From Campanula takesimana (Eukaryota; Streptophyta; Magnoliopsida; Asterales; Campanulaceae), in the NCBI GenBank assembly GCA_026119855.1, contig JAOWBW010001909.1, forward strand, positions 1-64,000: a stretch of DNA of 64,000 bases. The letters run 5' to 3'. Shown one piece after another: positions 46,928 through 59,177 of this stretch (position 1 is the first letter of the stretch; each line of letters opens with the position of its first letter). The notes under the pieces were generated by a model. It searched no databases, had not been told where the DNA came from, and saw nothing but the letters and a program-made list of their open reading frames with translations. The position numbers were made by a program, and so were the translations under genes.

Positions 46928-49900
46928 TTAACTAGACTTACCCGAATTAAAAAGCCACGGATATCTACGCTCCATCTCCCCTCGAAGCTCCCAAGTCGAT
47001 TCCTCAACATTATGATTCCTCCAAAGAACTCTAACCAACGGAATGCTCTTGTTCCTCAACTCTTGGACTTTGGTATCTAAAATCCGAACCGGTCGTTCCT
47101 CGTACGTCATATCAGGCTCTATATCCTCCGGTATCCTCGGTAAAACGTGAGATGGATCATGAACATACTTCCAAAGCATAGAAACGTGAAAAACATTATG
47201 TAACCGGTCCAAAGAAGATGGTAACGCAAGACGGTATGCTAGAAGTCCCACTTTCCCCAAAATCTCAAACGGTCCAACAAACCTCGGAGCCAATTTACCT
47301 TTCTTCCCGAACCTTCGAATACCCACTTTCGGAGATACCTTTAAGAACACAAAATCTCTAGTCTAAAAACTAAGATCTCGTCTTCGATGATCGGCGTAGC
47401 TCTTCTGTCGACTCTGGGCCGTTTTCAATCGGTCCCGAATAATTTTAACCTTTACCACCGAGTCCTGAACCATGTCAACACCCCAAAGTTTTGCTTCCCC
47501 AACCTCGTCCCAACAAATAGGTGACCGGCATTTGCTCCCATACAAAGCCTCATACGGTGCCATCTAAATACTCGACTGATAACTATTATTGTAGGCGAAC
47601 TCTGCAAGCGGTAGATGGGTATCCCATGAATCTGGAAAGTCAACTGTGCAAGCCCGTAACATATCCTCGAGAATCTGAATAGTTCTTTCAGACTGACCGT
47701 CAGTCTGAGGATGAAATGCTGTTCTAAACCTCAAATCGGTACCCAAAGCCTTCTGTAACGCTTGCCAAAATCGGGATGTAAACCTGGGATCTCTGTCTGA
47801 CACAATACTAACTGGAACACCATGTAATCTGACAATCTCATGAATATACAAATTCGCAAGTTTCTCCATCGAATAGGAAATGTCAATGGGTAAGAAATGA
47901 GAAGATTTAGTTAACCTGTCCACGATCACCCAAACTGCATTGAACCTTCTTCGAGTCCTGGGTAGTCCGGTTACAAAATCCATCGTAATGTGTTCCCACT
48001 TCCACTCGGGTATCTCAAGAGGATGAAGTAGACCTGCGGGCCTCTGATGCTCTGCTTTAACTTGTTGACAGGTCAAACACTTCGATACATAATCTGCAAT
48101 TTCCCTCGTCATGTTAATCCACCAAAACCGCTGTTTTAAATCCTGATACATCTTCGTACTCCCGGGATGAATGGTATACCTGGATTTGTGACCCTCATCA
48201 AGAACTCGCTGTTTAATCCCACCGATATTCGGCACACACAATCTGCCACGGTAAGTCAATACTCCCTTGGAGTCAAGCTGGAAGTCCACATACTGTCTAT
48301 CCCGTGCATTATCCATAATCTTCTTCAACTCTGGGTCTTCCTTCTGAGTATCCTTTATTTGTTGAATTAGGGTCGGAGACACCCTAATATTCGTAAAAAT
48401 CGCCCCACGTCTCGATTCGTGAGGACACCAATCTCGAACATCCTCTAGTAATTTCCATTCACGAACCATCATTGATGCCACATAAGACTTCCGACTAATC
48501 CTATCAGCTACAACATTAGATTTGCCCGGATGATAAGAAATCGTACAATCATAATCCTTTAAAAGCTCCATCCACCTACGCTGATGGTTATTCAATTCCT
48601 TTTGAGAGAAGAGGTATTTCAAACTCTTGTGATCGGTAAAAATCTCAAACTTCGCTCCATATAGGTAATGCTTCCACTTATGCAACACAAAGACTATCGC
48701 AGCCAACTCCATATCATGGGTAGGGTAATTATGTTCACTAGGGGTTAACTTCCTCGAAGCATACGCAATCACTTTCCCATTCTGCATCAAAACACAACCC
48801 AAACCCTCTTTCGAAGCATCACTGTAAATCACCAAGTCGTCATTTCCACTCGGTAACGCAAGAATAGGAGCCGTAGTTAATCTCTTCTTCAATTCATCGA
48901 AGCTACTTTGACATTTTTCACTCCACACAAACGGTACATCCTTCCAGGTCAACTGAGTCATCGGAGTAGCAATCCTCGAAAACCCTTCTATAAACCTTCT
49001 GTAATACCCGGCTAAACCCAGAAAACTTCTGATCTCGGTCACTGACTCGGGTCTCTTCCAATCCACTATGGCCTCTATCTTTGAAGGATCCACCGAAATC
49101 CCATCTTTAGAAATAACATGACCCAGAAATGAAACCTTCTCAAGCCAAAATTCGCATTTACTAAACTTTGCAAACAACTGCTCCCTCGCAAGAATGGATA
49201 AAACTGTCCTCAAGTGTTGCTCGTGCTCCTCTCGGGATTTAGAGTAGACAAGAATGTCGTCGATGAAGACCACCACAAATGAGTCAAGATAAGGATGGAA
49301 AACCCGGTTCATCAAATCCATAAACACGGCAGGCGCGTTAGTTAACCCAAACGGCATAACCAAGAACTCGTAATGACCATACCGAGTGCGAAAGGCAGTC
49401 TTCAGAATATCCTCAGATCGAATCTTCAACTGATGGTACCCACTCCTCAAATCAAGTTTATAAAACACTACGGACCCTTGAAGCTGATCAAACAAATCAT
49501 CAATGTGAGGTAAAGGATACTTGTTCTTCACTGTAACCTGATTCAATTTTTGGTAATCGATACACAATCTCAAAGAACCATCTTTCTTTAGCACAAACAA
49601 AACCAGTGCTCCCCACGGGGAAACACTAGGGCGGATAAACCCTCGATCAAGCAACTCTTGCAACTGAACCTTTAATTCCTTCAACTCTGCGGGATCCAAC
49701 CTATACGGTGCCTTCGAAATCGGAGCTGTACCCGGCAAAAGATCTATACAAAATTCTATCTCACGATCTGGAGGCATATCATATTCAGAAGAGAAAACAT
49801 CGGGAAATTCTCTAACTACCCGAACACTCTCGAAACTAGGGGATTCTTTCCTAGTATCAAGCACACTAGCCAAGTACCCCTCACAACCACGGTGCAATAA

Positions 49901-51403
49901 TCTCTTAGCTTTCACATAGGAAATCATACGAATATTCCTACCCAAAGGCATAGCCTCAAAAACAAATTTAGGCATATTGGGAATAGAAAAAGTAACAACT
50001 TTCCTACGACAATCAACAGAAGCATGAAACTTGCTCAACCAATCCATACCCAAAATGACATCAAAATCTTGAATCGGAAGGACTACCAAGTCCACACACA
50101 AGACATGACCACATATAAGCACATCACAATCACGAAATACTCTATCGGTCACCAAACACTCTCCCATAGGAGTTGACACCTCTAACACGTAGGGCAAAGA
50201 CTCAGATGCAGCATTTAGTAAAGAAGCAAATTGCACAGAAATGTAAGAATGAGATGATCCTGGATCTACTAACGTACGCGCGCTCATATTAGATATAGAA
50301 ACAATACCTCCAATCACTGAGGGATCATCTGCCTGATGCTGATTCATTGCAAACACTTTTCCTTGGACCTTGGGCTTTCCCGTAGCATCACTTTTCTGGC
50401 CCTGTGGAGCCCCAGCTCCTACCCCAGTCGGTTGACCCCTGCCTCTAGTACAATCCCTTGCAAAATGACCCATTTGACCACAATTGGTACACCTGCCCTG
50501 CTTCTTCCAACAACGGTCTTCTGAATGGCCATCCTTTTGGCAATAGGAGCAAAGTCTCCTATTTTGGTTTCCTTGGTTCCCGCAAGTAGTACCCGGGTTC
50601 CTTGGGATCGAACGCCCTCGGGACTGAGATTGTCCCCCAAAGTTACCTCGGTTATCAATCCTTGGTTGTGACTTTCTCTGCGCTCCTTGTTTACTCGGGT
50701 TAGCTACCTCGGTCTTCCTCTTATATTCCCCAATATCTTACTCTATAAGATAGGCACGGTCTACCGCATCCTGGAATGTCACAATCCTCTGGGCTATAAG
50801 CTGAGTCCGAATAGAAGTCTTCAAACCCCGAATAAATCTCATAGCTTTCTGTTCTTCGGTCCTCACAAGATAGTCACAATACCGGGCTAATTCTGTGAAC
50901 TTAGCCGAGTATTGAGCTACAGACAACAAACCTTGCTCCAAGTTGAGTAGCTCGATCTCCTTTCGGTTCTGGTCCACTACCGGGATAAAATGCTCTTTGA
51001 ACTTCCGCATGAACAATTCCCATGAATACACCGTGTGAGTGTCATCCCAACTCGCTTTAACCCCTTTCCACCAATGCTCGGCGGCATCCACAAGCTTATA
51101 GGCCGCGAACCGGACCTTGTCCTCATCGGTACAACCAAAGACATCGTAAATTTTCTCCATTGATTCTATCCATAGCTCGGCCTTCTTCACATCGGGTTCC
51201 CCATTATACTCCGCCGGTTTCAGTTTCAAAAATTGCTCCAAACCATATCGAGGAGGTGGTGCTTGATCTACTCTCGGACCTTGGTCATGTATGGCCTTCA
51301 TGGCCGCCTCAAACATGCCCTGAAACATTGCACGATTCTCTTCCCGAAGATCATTCTGATTCTGAGCCCCACTAGAACCTTCACCTGTTCTTCTTCTAGC
51401 CAT
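46928..51403 (-). pseudogene. Chromovirus gag-pol, element F (near-intact)
   Basis: ATG at 51403 (MARRRTGEGSSG). A single frame runs to the stop at 46928, broken only by TAA at 50738 (Gln codon in G), TAG at 47564 (Glu codon in G) and TAG at 47363 (Gln codon in G). Domains in order: capsid, two zinc knuckles (the second ends at MGHFARDC, 50473), protease DPGSSHSYIS, RT with FIDDILVYS, RNase H YSDASKEGLG, integrase zinc motif CLTCQQVKAEH, DFVTG, SDRDPRFT, QSERTI, and chromodomain VRVLWRNHNVEESTWELRGE ending PWLFNSGKSS. About 1490 codons, a normal length for a fused gag-pol of this group. No frameshift seen. Confidence 0.95.
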
Positions 51404-51509
51404 TGAGAACAATTACCTGCATAAAACATCAACCGTTACTCACTCCGAACACAACTACCCTCCTAGGTCATACTAGTCCACCTAGACTTATACTTATAGC
51501 CAAACCATA

Positions 51510-51521
51510 GCTCTGATACCA
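51510..51521 (-). promoter_or_regulatory. Primer-binding site of element F
   Basis: On the - strand TGGTATCAGAGC, two bases after the 5' LTR end. Initiator tRNA-Met type, identical to G. Confidence 0.9.
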
Positions 51522-51523
51522 AC

Positions 51524-53588
51524 TGTCGCGACCCCGACCCCGCGGGCCCGGAGTGCGCGAGCTGGATGTCGACTTAAACAATAAACTCTAAAATAATGAA
51601 GATAAAAATTTCCTTTTATATCAAAAGATGATAACACAAAGTTTTGTAAATCAAAGTTTAATAATAACAAAGTACCACTAACATAAGCTCCACCAGCTTA
51701 TACCCCAAAATATAACATGTACAATTCTTAACGACGTCATTGTTTGGTGACACTATCCCAAAGTTATACATTTAAATAATGCAAACCGAACAACAACCTT
51801 CCCCAAAAAGCTATATCCACACTCGACATCCTGTTTCATGATCAGCGAGTCTAATCCTTTCCACCTGGGGGGGGGGTTAAGGAAAAACAAAGACAAAAGA
51901 AAAGGGGTGAGATAAATCTCAATAAGTTACTAATGCAACTACATGACATGCTAAATGCAATAAGTAATAAACAATAATAAATCTCACATAGCACACAGCA
52001 TTTATCAGTTAACAGATAGCAGCGGAAATAAACAAGTAACAAAGGATATTAGCCAAGGTTTCCCAACTGATATAACCAAATAAAGGTCGCTGCGCAACTT
52101 CAATAATCAACAATCAACATCTTCATAGTAGCATGAAAGCTTGAAGAGAAAACCCCCGGTACTGGAACCAATAACAATAAGGGGACAGTGACACACAGTC
52201 AAAGCCCAAAATCAATAGCTAAAGTGCTCACAAAGGGGCTAGCTCATCTCACATCCAATGCCAATCTGGAGGAGGGAAATAATGGGGCAAAACAATGGTC
52301 AACATCATAACGGACTTGGCTTGTGCCATCATAATGTTTTGCATCGCCCGAAACACACACAAATACCAGCTGGACTTTCAAATAAAGGTTAAGTAATAAA
52401 ATACTAGCACGGTAAACAACTAAGGATTCCAAAGTAGGGAATCATTCCAAATAAATTACCACGAAGGTAAACCAATCCAAACAACACATCAAGGATGGAC
52501 CACATTCCCAAAATGATACTTAATCAAATTCCATAACATATTTATTCACAAAAGAATCAATCCCAATTAATAACATTTTCCACGATGTTAACTTAAGTTA
52601 ATTAGAGACATAAAACCTAAACTAGGTAAGCCATTAGTCTTAAACCAAGCAAAAGGCAGAATTCTGGAACAGGGGGCGGGCGGGTGCCTGGCATGGGGCG
52701 GGCGGGCGCTTAATTGACCAGAAGGTCTGGCCGCATAAAAAGCTGGGTAGGCGGGCGCCTGGTCTGGTTCTTGGCCGGGAATCAGCAGCTGGGTTCTTCA
52801 TTTTTCTTACCCATTTCACACATTCTCAAAATCCACCATAATCAACCTTCCACCAAGCATAAATATGAACCAAAACAACTTATAACTAGAATGGGGACCT
52901 AATCAACCTCATAAATAACCCCGACCCAAGAATCAAACTCAACATTCATCAAAATCACCATTTGTAACCAAAAATCAAAATAAATTCCAAATAATTTCCA
53001 AACTCAATCAAACATCAAATGTATCAACTAAAGCATTATATAAACATGAAATGAACACTTTAGCATAAAAATGGGGGAAAAGCAACTTACTTGAGATTTC
53101 TCAAAGATGACGGAATTCAAATATTTTTGATTCTACGCGATCCGATCGACGATCTAAACACATTTCGTAAAATGAGAAATAAGGTAAGATGAGAGGAAGA
53201 GGAAGAAAATGAAGAGAGAAGGGAGAGAAGAAAAACTTACCACCAAGGAGAGAGAGAGAGATTGCTGGGAGAGAATAGGGTGAGGTGAGGGTGAAAGAGT
53301 GAGGGAGGTGAGGGACGGAGTAGGGAGAATTATTTGAAACATTTACACTTAGACCCCCCCCCTTCCCACTAACTACACAAACCCAATACTTCCTACTAAC
53401 AACTAAGACCAAATAATACTACGCTAGCACAAATGACCCAAATAAAATTCTAGGCATAAATTATTATAACACATAAAATGCACACATAAATTATTAATTA
53501 AATAATAATTTAAACAATTAAATAAGAAATAAATAAATAATTAGAAATTTATTATTAGAAATTAGAGGCGGGTTTTCGGGTCGTGACA
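51524..53588 (-). repeat. 5' LTR of element F (2065 bp)
   Basis: Very similar to 44858-46893. It differs by indels in the CpG-rich zone 52669-52763, where extra GGGCGGGCGGG-type units are present and one GGGCGCCTGGT unit is missing, plus scattered base changes. C gag resumes at 53589. Confidence 0.92.
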
Positions 53589-53593
53589 CTTAT

Positions 53594-55436
53594 AGTTGTC
53601 ACTAGTTGATGATGTGAATCCCAAGCCACTTTTATCACCACTTGCTTTTTGGGACTCAAAGATACCATCCATAGTGACACGAGAATTGGACCACTCATTT
53701 GTAATCTTTTTAAGATCAGTAATTTGAGTAACCAATTCATCATTTTGAAATTTAAGTAATGAGTTATGTTCCGTTAGATAAGTGTTTTTAATAGTAAGAG
53801 GAGTCATACTCTTTATCTGCTCCTTAAGGAGGGTGAGTTCAGATTTTAATAGAGATTTCTCGGTCTTAAGCTGGGAAATTTCATCACATGATAGTGCCAA
53901 AGCTTCCTTCATATCACTAAATCGACTGATTACCTTTTCAGCCTCTTTGAATAACTTTTCTTGCTTTACAATGTCCTCATCATGATTGATTGTAGGAATA
54001 GGTGCAACTTGAGGTCTAATATATTCACTCTTTCTGAGTTTTCTTCTAGCACTCAGATCACATCTGGAGAATAACAATCCACCATCGCTTTGAGCCAGAG
54101 TAAGAAATCCTTGTTCAACGAGCTCGCTAATGGTTGGTCCTTTCTTCTTTTTCACCTCTTGAAAACCTGCAGATTTCTTGATAGGTTTATTCAAGACATT
54201 CATACCAGGAACATCTTTTGAGTAGTCATCATCGGAGTCATAAGCATCATATTCATCATCCTTTGCAACCAAGAACACAAGTCCATCATCAGAATCTTCA
54301 TCGCTCTCTTCCGAGTCTGTTTCAATCCAAGTGTTCTGCTCATTTGCTGGTGATTCTTCTTTAGCCACCATTCCCTTATGACGAGTTAGTTTGGGAGTGA
54401 ATTTGGGAGTATGGCTGCTCTTCTTCTGCATGTACTCAAATTTGGGAATTGGGCAGCTTGATGCAAAGTGTCCTGGTTTTCTGCAATTAAAACAAACAAG
54501 GTCTTCTTTCCTTTTTGAATCACTACTCCTCGTGAACTTTGGAGGAGCTCTACTTGTAGATCCTTGAGCTTTGTTGAATGAGCCGGGTTTTGAGAATTTT
54601 CTGAACTTCTGGAATCTCTTTACAAATAAAGCGAAGTCTTCATCATCCATGTCTAATAGCTCAGAAGTAGAAATTTTGGGATCAGAACTTTTCTCAACCG
54701 GTGCAGGTGCTTCCTCTCTATGCGCCACCATTGCAATAGATTTTGACTTTCCTTCAGTTTCACTTATACGCTGAAGTTTGAGCTCATAAACCTTGAGATT
54801 AGCATAAAGGTTCCTTAAGGTCTAATCATCCAAAGTTCCAGCGTCTTCAAGGGCGCTAGATTTATGGAGATATCTTGATCCAAAAGCAGTAAGGAAATTA
54901 ACATTCAATTCCTTGTTTGAGAATTTCTTTCCAAGTGAAATACATAGATTGATAATTTTACAATATCGTTTATAAGTCTGTCTAAGAGCTTCACCGGGGA
55001 GTTGAGAGAAATTATTGAATCTCTTTTACACTTCGTATCTCTTGTTCTCCTTCCAAGCATTGTCTCCTTCTATATGCTCTTCAATAGCATCCCATAATTC
55101 ATTGGCGGTAGCACAATGCATGACTTGTTGTTTCATAGTCGTGCATAGAGTGCTGAGGAGAATGTTTCTTGCTTTCCCATCATTTGCAACTCTTCTAATT
55201 TCTTCTTCAGACCATTCTTCCTTTGGTTTCTTAACTGTTGGTTGAGCAGCATTGGTGCGCGGATTTGGATTCGCATTCATTGGGATGTAAGGTCTATAAA
55301 CCACGGTGTCATGAAGCCTTTCATCAATTGATCTGAGATGGGTCAAGATGCTGAATTTCCATACGTCAAAATGATCTTCATCAAAGACTGGAACGTGAGT
55401 GTAGTTTGTAGTTGCCATAGGTTTTGAGTTTGCCAT
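53594..55436 (-). pseudogene. SIRE-type gag, element C (main part)
   Basis: ATG at 55436 (MANSKPMATTNYTHVPVFDE). Capsid-like region includes FDVWKFSILTHLRSIDERLH and CATANELWDAIEEHIEG. In-frame stops at 55026 and near 54820 interrupt it. Zinc knuckle CFNCRKPGHFASSC at about 54510-54470, acidic segment, then a long helical section (DMKEALALSCDEISQLKTEK) that looks like a coiled coil. It is cut by F after TSDNYK at 53594. No frameshift was seen, only stops. Confidence 0.87.
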
Positions 55437-55495
55437 GTCGAATCGGCACCCAAGCTGTTAAGCTTGAAAAACAAAAACGTTTTATAAAGGTGTTT

Positions 55496-55507
55496 GCTCT
55501 GATACCA
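55496..55507 (-). promoter_or_regulatory. Primer-binding site of element C
   Basis: On the - strand TGGTATCAGAGC after the LTR end GGGACCAACA and two more bases. Intact here, lost in B. Confidence 0.88.
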
Positions 55508-55879
55508 CTTGTTGGTCCCAAAGGGGCAACAAGGGTATAAAAATAGCTAGAGGGGGGGTGAATGGCTGTTTTGAAATTCTTTTCGTACCCTTGATAAACT
55601 CAATTGCAAATGCACACTTTATCAAATAAGCGTTATGAAATCCGCCTAAGTGAGTGAGTGAAATGCACAGCGGAATTTAGTTAAGTAAATAGGCACAAAT
55701 GATAAAGGGGGCGCACACACACTCTAAGTATTTTTGCTCAAAGTGAGTGAAAGATGGAACTAAGGCAAATGATATAACAAACACAACACAATTCAATCCA
55801 ATCAATCTACAATGATTAAAGATGCAAATAGTGAGATAAGATAATAACTTGAAAGTTAATGACAAGTAATTAATACGCG

Positions 55880-56953
55880 TGTGAATATGTGTGTTTAAAA
55901 TTGAGATATTTATAGCAACATTAAAAATATGAGAGTCGCCACGCCGTTTTAATTATAGCCAAAACATTGAGAAAAAGCATGTAAATGGGTTCGGGGGTCA
56001 AATTACGATAAGAGAAGAATATTAAGCGTTATCACTCCTATTGCCCGAATGATCGGTCTTTCTATCATGATGCGGTATATGTAGTGTGCGATGTGTTTAA
56101 GACCAGATCCGAAGATTTCCTACGTTCCTCTCAAGGTGAGAAGCTCAGGTCAGCGTAGTTCGAGAATAGTTTAGAATAGGCAGGAGAATCGGGATCATGC
56201 ATAATGATGGGGGAATTACCTAAATATTAGGGTTTAGAAGTAGTTCCTAGATCATGTTCTGGTTGATGAACCCTAGATCATCATCGTCTATGAAATAACA
56301 TGTTAATATGAAGATCGCTACCCTAAATCTAGCATAAATAAGGTTTTAATCTAAGAACACGAAGAATATGCGAAAAACATATTATGAACATATAAATTAT
56401 ATGATGAACATATGAATAAACATGCTAAGAACATGAATATTATGAATCTACACTAAGAACGTGGCAAGAACATGAAGAAAAAATTAGAAAACTTACCTAT
56501 GTGGGCAAGAAATAAACCTAGATCTTCTTGGGATTCTTGAGAGTGTTATTGGATGCTTGAATGACTTGATTTGGGAGTAAAATCACCACTTAAGAGCTTT
56601 AAAATTTGGATCCTTAATTATGAGGCAAGAGAGGCCTTATATAGTAAACTGATTGAGAGATCTGAAGGCTGAGATTGGCTGAGGCGAACATGGCCGCGTG
56701 GCCAAGGTCGAACATGGCCGCGTGGCCAAGGACGGATGTGGCCGCGTGGCCATCATTCCAGGCTGACGTGATTGTTAAGCTAGGGTTTGATCTTAAACAA
56801 GGAAACCCTATTTTGGCCATTTTTGGTACATTCTAGAATATTGAGCTATATTTTGGGAATCCGGGACAAGTCTTTGCAAGGTTTCTAATTCCTATAAAGT
56901 CCTTGTATATTTAGGAAAGCCCTAATAAACTTTTTTCGGATCGGGTACTAACA
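55880..56953 (-). mobile_element. Solo gypsy-type LTR (1074 bp)
   Basis: Starts TGTGAATATG and ends GGTACTAACA (+ strand). It is flanked by perfect 5-bp duplication ACGCG (55875-55879 and 56954-56958). Removal restores the LTR sequence seen in B. The - strand orientation is inferred from TATA CTATATAAGG (complement of 56635-56644) and from similarity to Tat LTRs (GAGTCGCCAC and GGGTTCGGGGGT blocks). Three TGGCCGCGTGGCCA units at 56694-56752 lie just upstream of TATA. It contains a copy of structured module A. Formed by recombination between two LTRs of one element. Confidence 0.93.
56100..56161 (-). ncRNA. Conserved structured module A, copy 4
   Basis: Lies in the solo LTR, about 480 nt downstream of its TATA box, hence in the transcribed part. 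P1 pairs 56154-56158 with 56120-56124. P2 is CTTCTC/GAGAGG (56138-56143 with 56127-56132). P3 is ATC/GAT around a TTCG loop (56107-56116). P4 pairs 56148-56151 with 56101-56104. P2 and P3 differ in sequence from copy 1 yet still pair. Confidence 0.58.
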
Positions 56954-57742
56954 ACGCGCTATTTGGAGAGGTTCGATCGGGAAATGATCTACATCCTCTA
57001 CCAAGATAGTTAGTCTTGGATTTGTAATAGAGATCTTATATTATGAGAGAGTGTTACAAATTACAACGTTTGAGCTTATACACTAACTCAAGATCTATAA
57101 TCTATGAAAGAACAAATCCTAGACAAAACTGGTGTATCTCTTAAAGAAAGATCTAAGTGATCAAACTTAAAGAGGTGCGTGTGTGTTTTTAGTATCAAGG
57201 CTCTTTAGATCTATGAGATTGAGAGCACAAGAAAACTAAAGTGTTTTTGCTTGAGGATCTGGGCTAAGTATGAAGGTATGAAGATGTTCTTGAGGAATCT
57301 GGGAATTCAAAGGGCAATATTCAAATCTTCAACAAATGCTTGAGAGAGAAATTCTGAAATGCTTAGCAACTTCAAATGGTTGAAGTTATGGGGTATTTAT
57401 AGTAGAGCCCCAAAAACTAGCCGTTGGAAATCCCTTGTGGATAAGATCAAATGACAGATGTGCTGGAGCTTATTGAGTGGAGCACGTGTCCTTTTATAGA
57501 CGTTAGACACATAACAAAAATATGACCGTTGTGGACAGGTGTCCTTAAATCTAGGTGCACACGTGTTATTTATCCACCGTTGGATCATTGGCAAAGTTTG
57601 AATCTCTTCAAGTCTTCATGTCTTCAATAAATCACAAGTGTTGAATTAACATCAATGAGAGGCGCATGAGCCAAATGGGGCGCGTAGCATAGCGTGCGCC
57701 TATGAGGCGCATAGGCGTAGGCTATAGGTGCATGGAGCAAGG

Positions 57743-59020
57743 TGTAGATACCCCGGGGAACCACGGCTTGGCTAGAGCGCGTGAATTACCTAAGATGTCT
57801 ACTTGATTTTAAGAGTCGCCACCTATATTTTAGAGGAACATAAGAAAAACCTAAAAAGAGCCAATTTTATATACAAAACCAGAGATTCAGGAAAAGATGG
57901 GTTCGGGGGTTAGGTGACGGAGTGGGAAGTACTTAAACACCCACTCCGCCTCGCTTACGCGGGTCTTGCTACTTTTGGTGTTCTAATGCTAAATGTCCTT
58001 CAATTTAATGATAAGAGAAATGTGCTAACAATTATAATGAAAAGAAAGGGGAAATTTATAGAGGAAAAATAAAGGAGAATTGCTTATTTATTGATTTATA
58101 GTAAAGATTATATGTCGAATTATCGCTAGGTAATTACATTAAGAAATGAGAATGTAAATTAAAGTGGAATTAAAATGTTGGGATGTAACCTTGACCAAAC
58201 TTCAATAGTGAAGTGGCCTTTTGGTTGTATCCCTTTTTATGGAGATTGCATACATTGACTAGACATGAATAAAATAAGAAGAAGAAAAAGGGAAGTTGTA
58301 CCTTAAGAAGAAGGACTTTAAACCTTTGCTTGAAGATGGTGTTGTTGTAGAGAAAATGTTGTGCAACACTTTGTGTAGAGTCTTGTTGTTAAGAACTCTT
58401 GTTGGGAGAATTTGTGTATAGTGTAGTTTGTGAATCAAAGTTGAGGTCCCTTTCCAAGGTAGGAGATGATGGTTTTTATAGGTAAAATTAGGAGGGAAAG
58501 GTTGGAGGGAAATTGGCCAATCCATGTGAAATGGAATTGGCCAATCAAGAAAAAGATAAATAAAAGAATTAATGAAAGAAATAAAAGAAAATCAAATAAT
58601 AATAAAATGAAATATTTTGTTTTTATGGAGAATGGCTAGAATAAAGGATTTGGGAGTTATGAAATAAGGGGGAATGAATGTGGATGTAAAAAGGAGGTGT
58701 TTGTGATCAAGAAGAGATTTTCTAAATAAGAAAAGGAAGGGAAAAATGGTGCTATCCGTTACTGCCAAAGTGGGAAGCGCGCGGGTCCGGCCTATTGGAC
58801 CAAACGCGCGCGCGCCCCATGACTATTACGGGAGGCGCCCGCGGGTGAGAATAACAGAATGACAGAATGACTATAAAAGTTAACTCTGTTATGTAGTTTA
58901 GTCCAAAACTAACAGAATCAGTTAGGAACTTAACGGAAGTAACAGAAATTAACAAAAACAAGTTAAATAAAAATACTATGTATGCAATCGGGGTGAGAGG
59001 TCCAAAGCGGGGTGTCTACA
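57743..59020 (-). repeat. 3' LTR of right Tat element (1278 bp)
   Basis: + strand TGTAGATACCCC to GGGGTGTCTACA. Both ends match the LTR at 6918-7920 in reverse. TATA CTATAAAAACC (complement of 58471-58481). CpG-dense U3 motifs at 58774-58846 (CGCGCGCGCCCC, GGCGCCCGCGGG), about 300 bp upstream of TATA. Confidence 0.9.
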
Positions 59021-59177
59021 GAGCCCCTCGGCGACGTGGATTGCGAAGCAAAACGCGTCGACGAAAGAAAGACAACCGCCGAGGACATCGAGAAGAGAAA
59101 ACAAAGACTCGATAAAGCAGGAATTTGAAATTACAAAAGATAGGAGCGCGCTCCCTGTGTGAGCGGCTTTCGTGGAT
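59021..59177 (-). other. Conserved junction upstream of right Tat 3' LTR
   Basis: Reverse match to 6760-6917, including GAGCCCCTCGGCGACGTGGA beside the LTR and CTCCCTGTGTGAGCGGCTTT at its far end. Its far end (about 59118-59176) is duplicated at 59678-59730, on the other side of the 50-bp array. No gene. Confidence 0.7.

Larger units (their letters stand above)
44858..53588 (-). mobile_element. Complete Tekay-like chromovirus F
   Basis: LTRs 51524-53588 (5') and 44858-46893 (3'), primer site, one gag-pol frame and polypurine tract are all present. Outer flanks are CTTAA (44853-44857) and CTTAT (53589-53593), a target duplication with one mismatch. It lies in C's gag, which continues on both sides. 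It is the same family as G, but its LTRs and gag-pol show clear differences, so it is another subfamily. Only three premature stops separate gag-pol from an open frame, so it is the youngest-looking coding copy here. Confidence 0.93.
41439..57742 (-). mobile_element. SIRE-lineage copia element C, split and truncated
   Basis: Sister of B on the same strand: 5' LTR 57742-55510 (containing a solo LTR), primer site, gag (split by F), protease, integrase, RT and part of RNase H, then cut at 41439 by element D. The env-like gene and 3' LTR are not in the window. The outer LTR start is cut at 57742 by the right-hand Tat element. C is the oldest layer of the stack seen here. Confidence 0.86.
55510..57742 (-). 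repeat. 5' LTR of SIRE element C, with nested solo LTR
   Basis: Homologous to B's LTRs. The inner end TGTTGGTCCC (+ strand) is at 55510. It is interrupted at 55880-56953 by a solo LTR, and cut at 57742 by the right Tat element. TATA (complement) near 57394-57401. GGCGCAT-type CpG motifs at 57656-57742. Confidence 0.87.
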
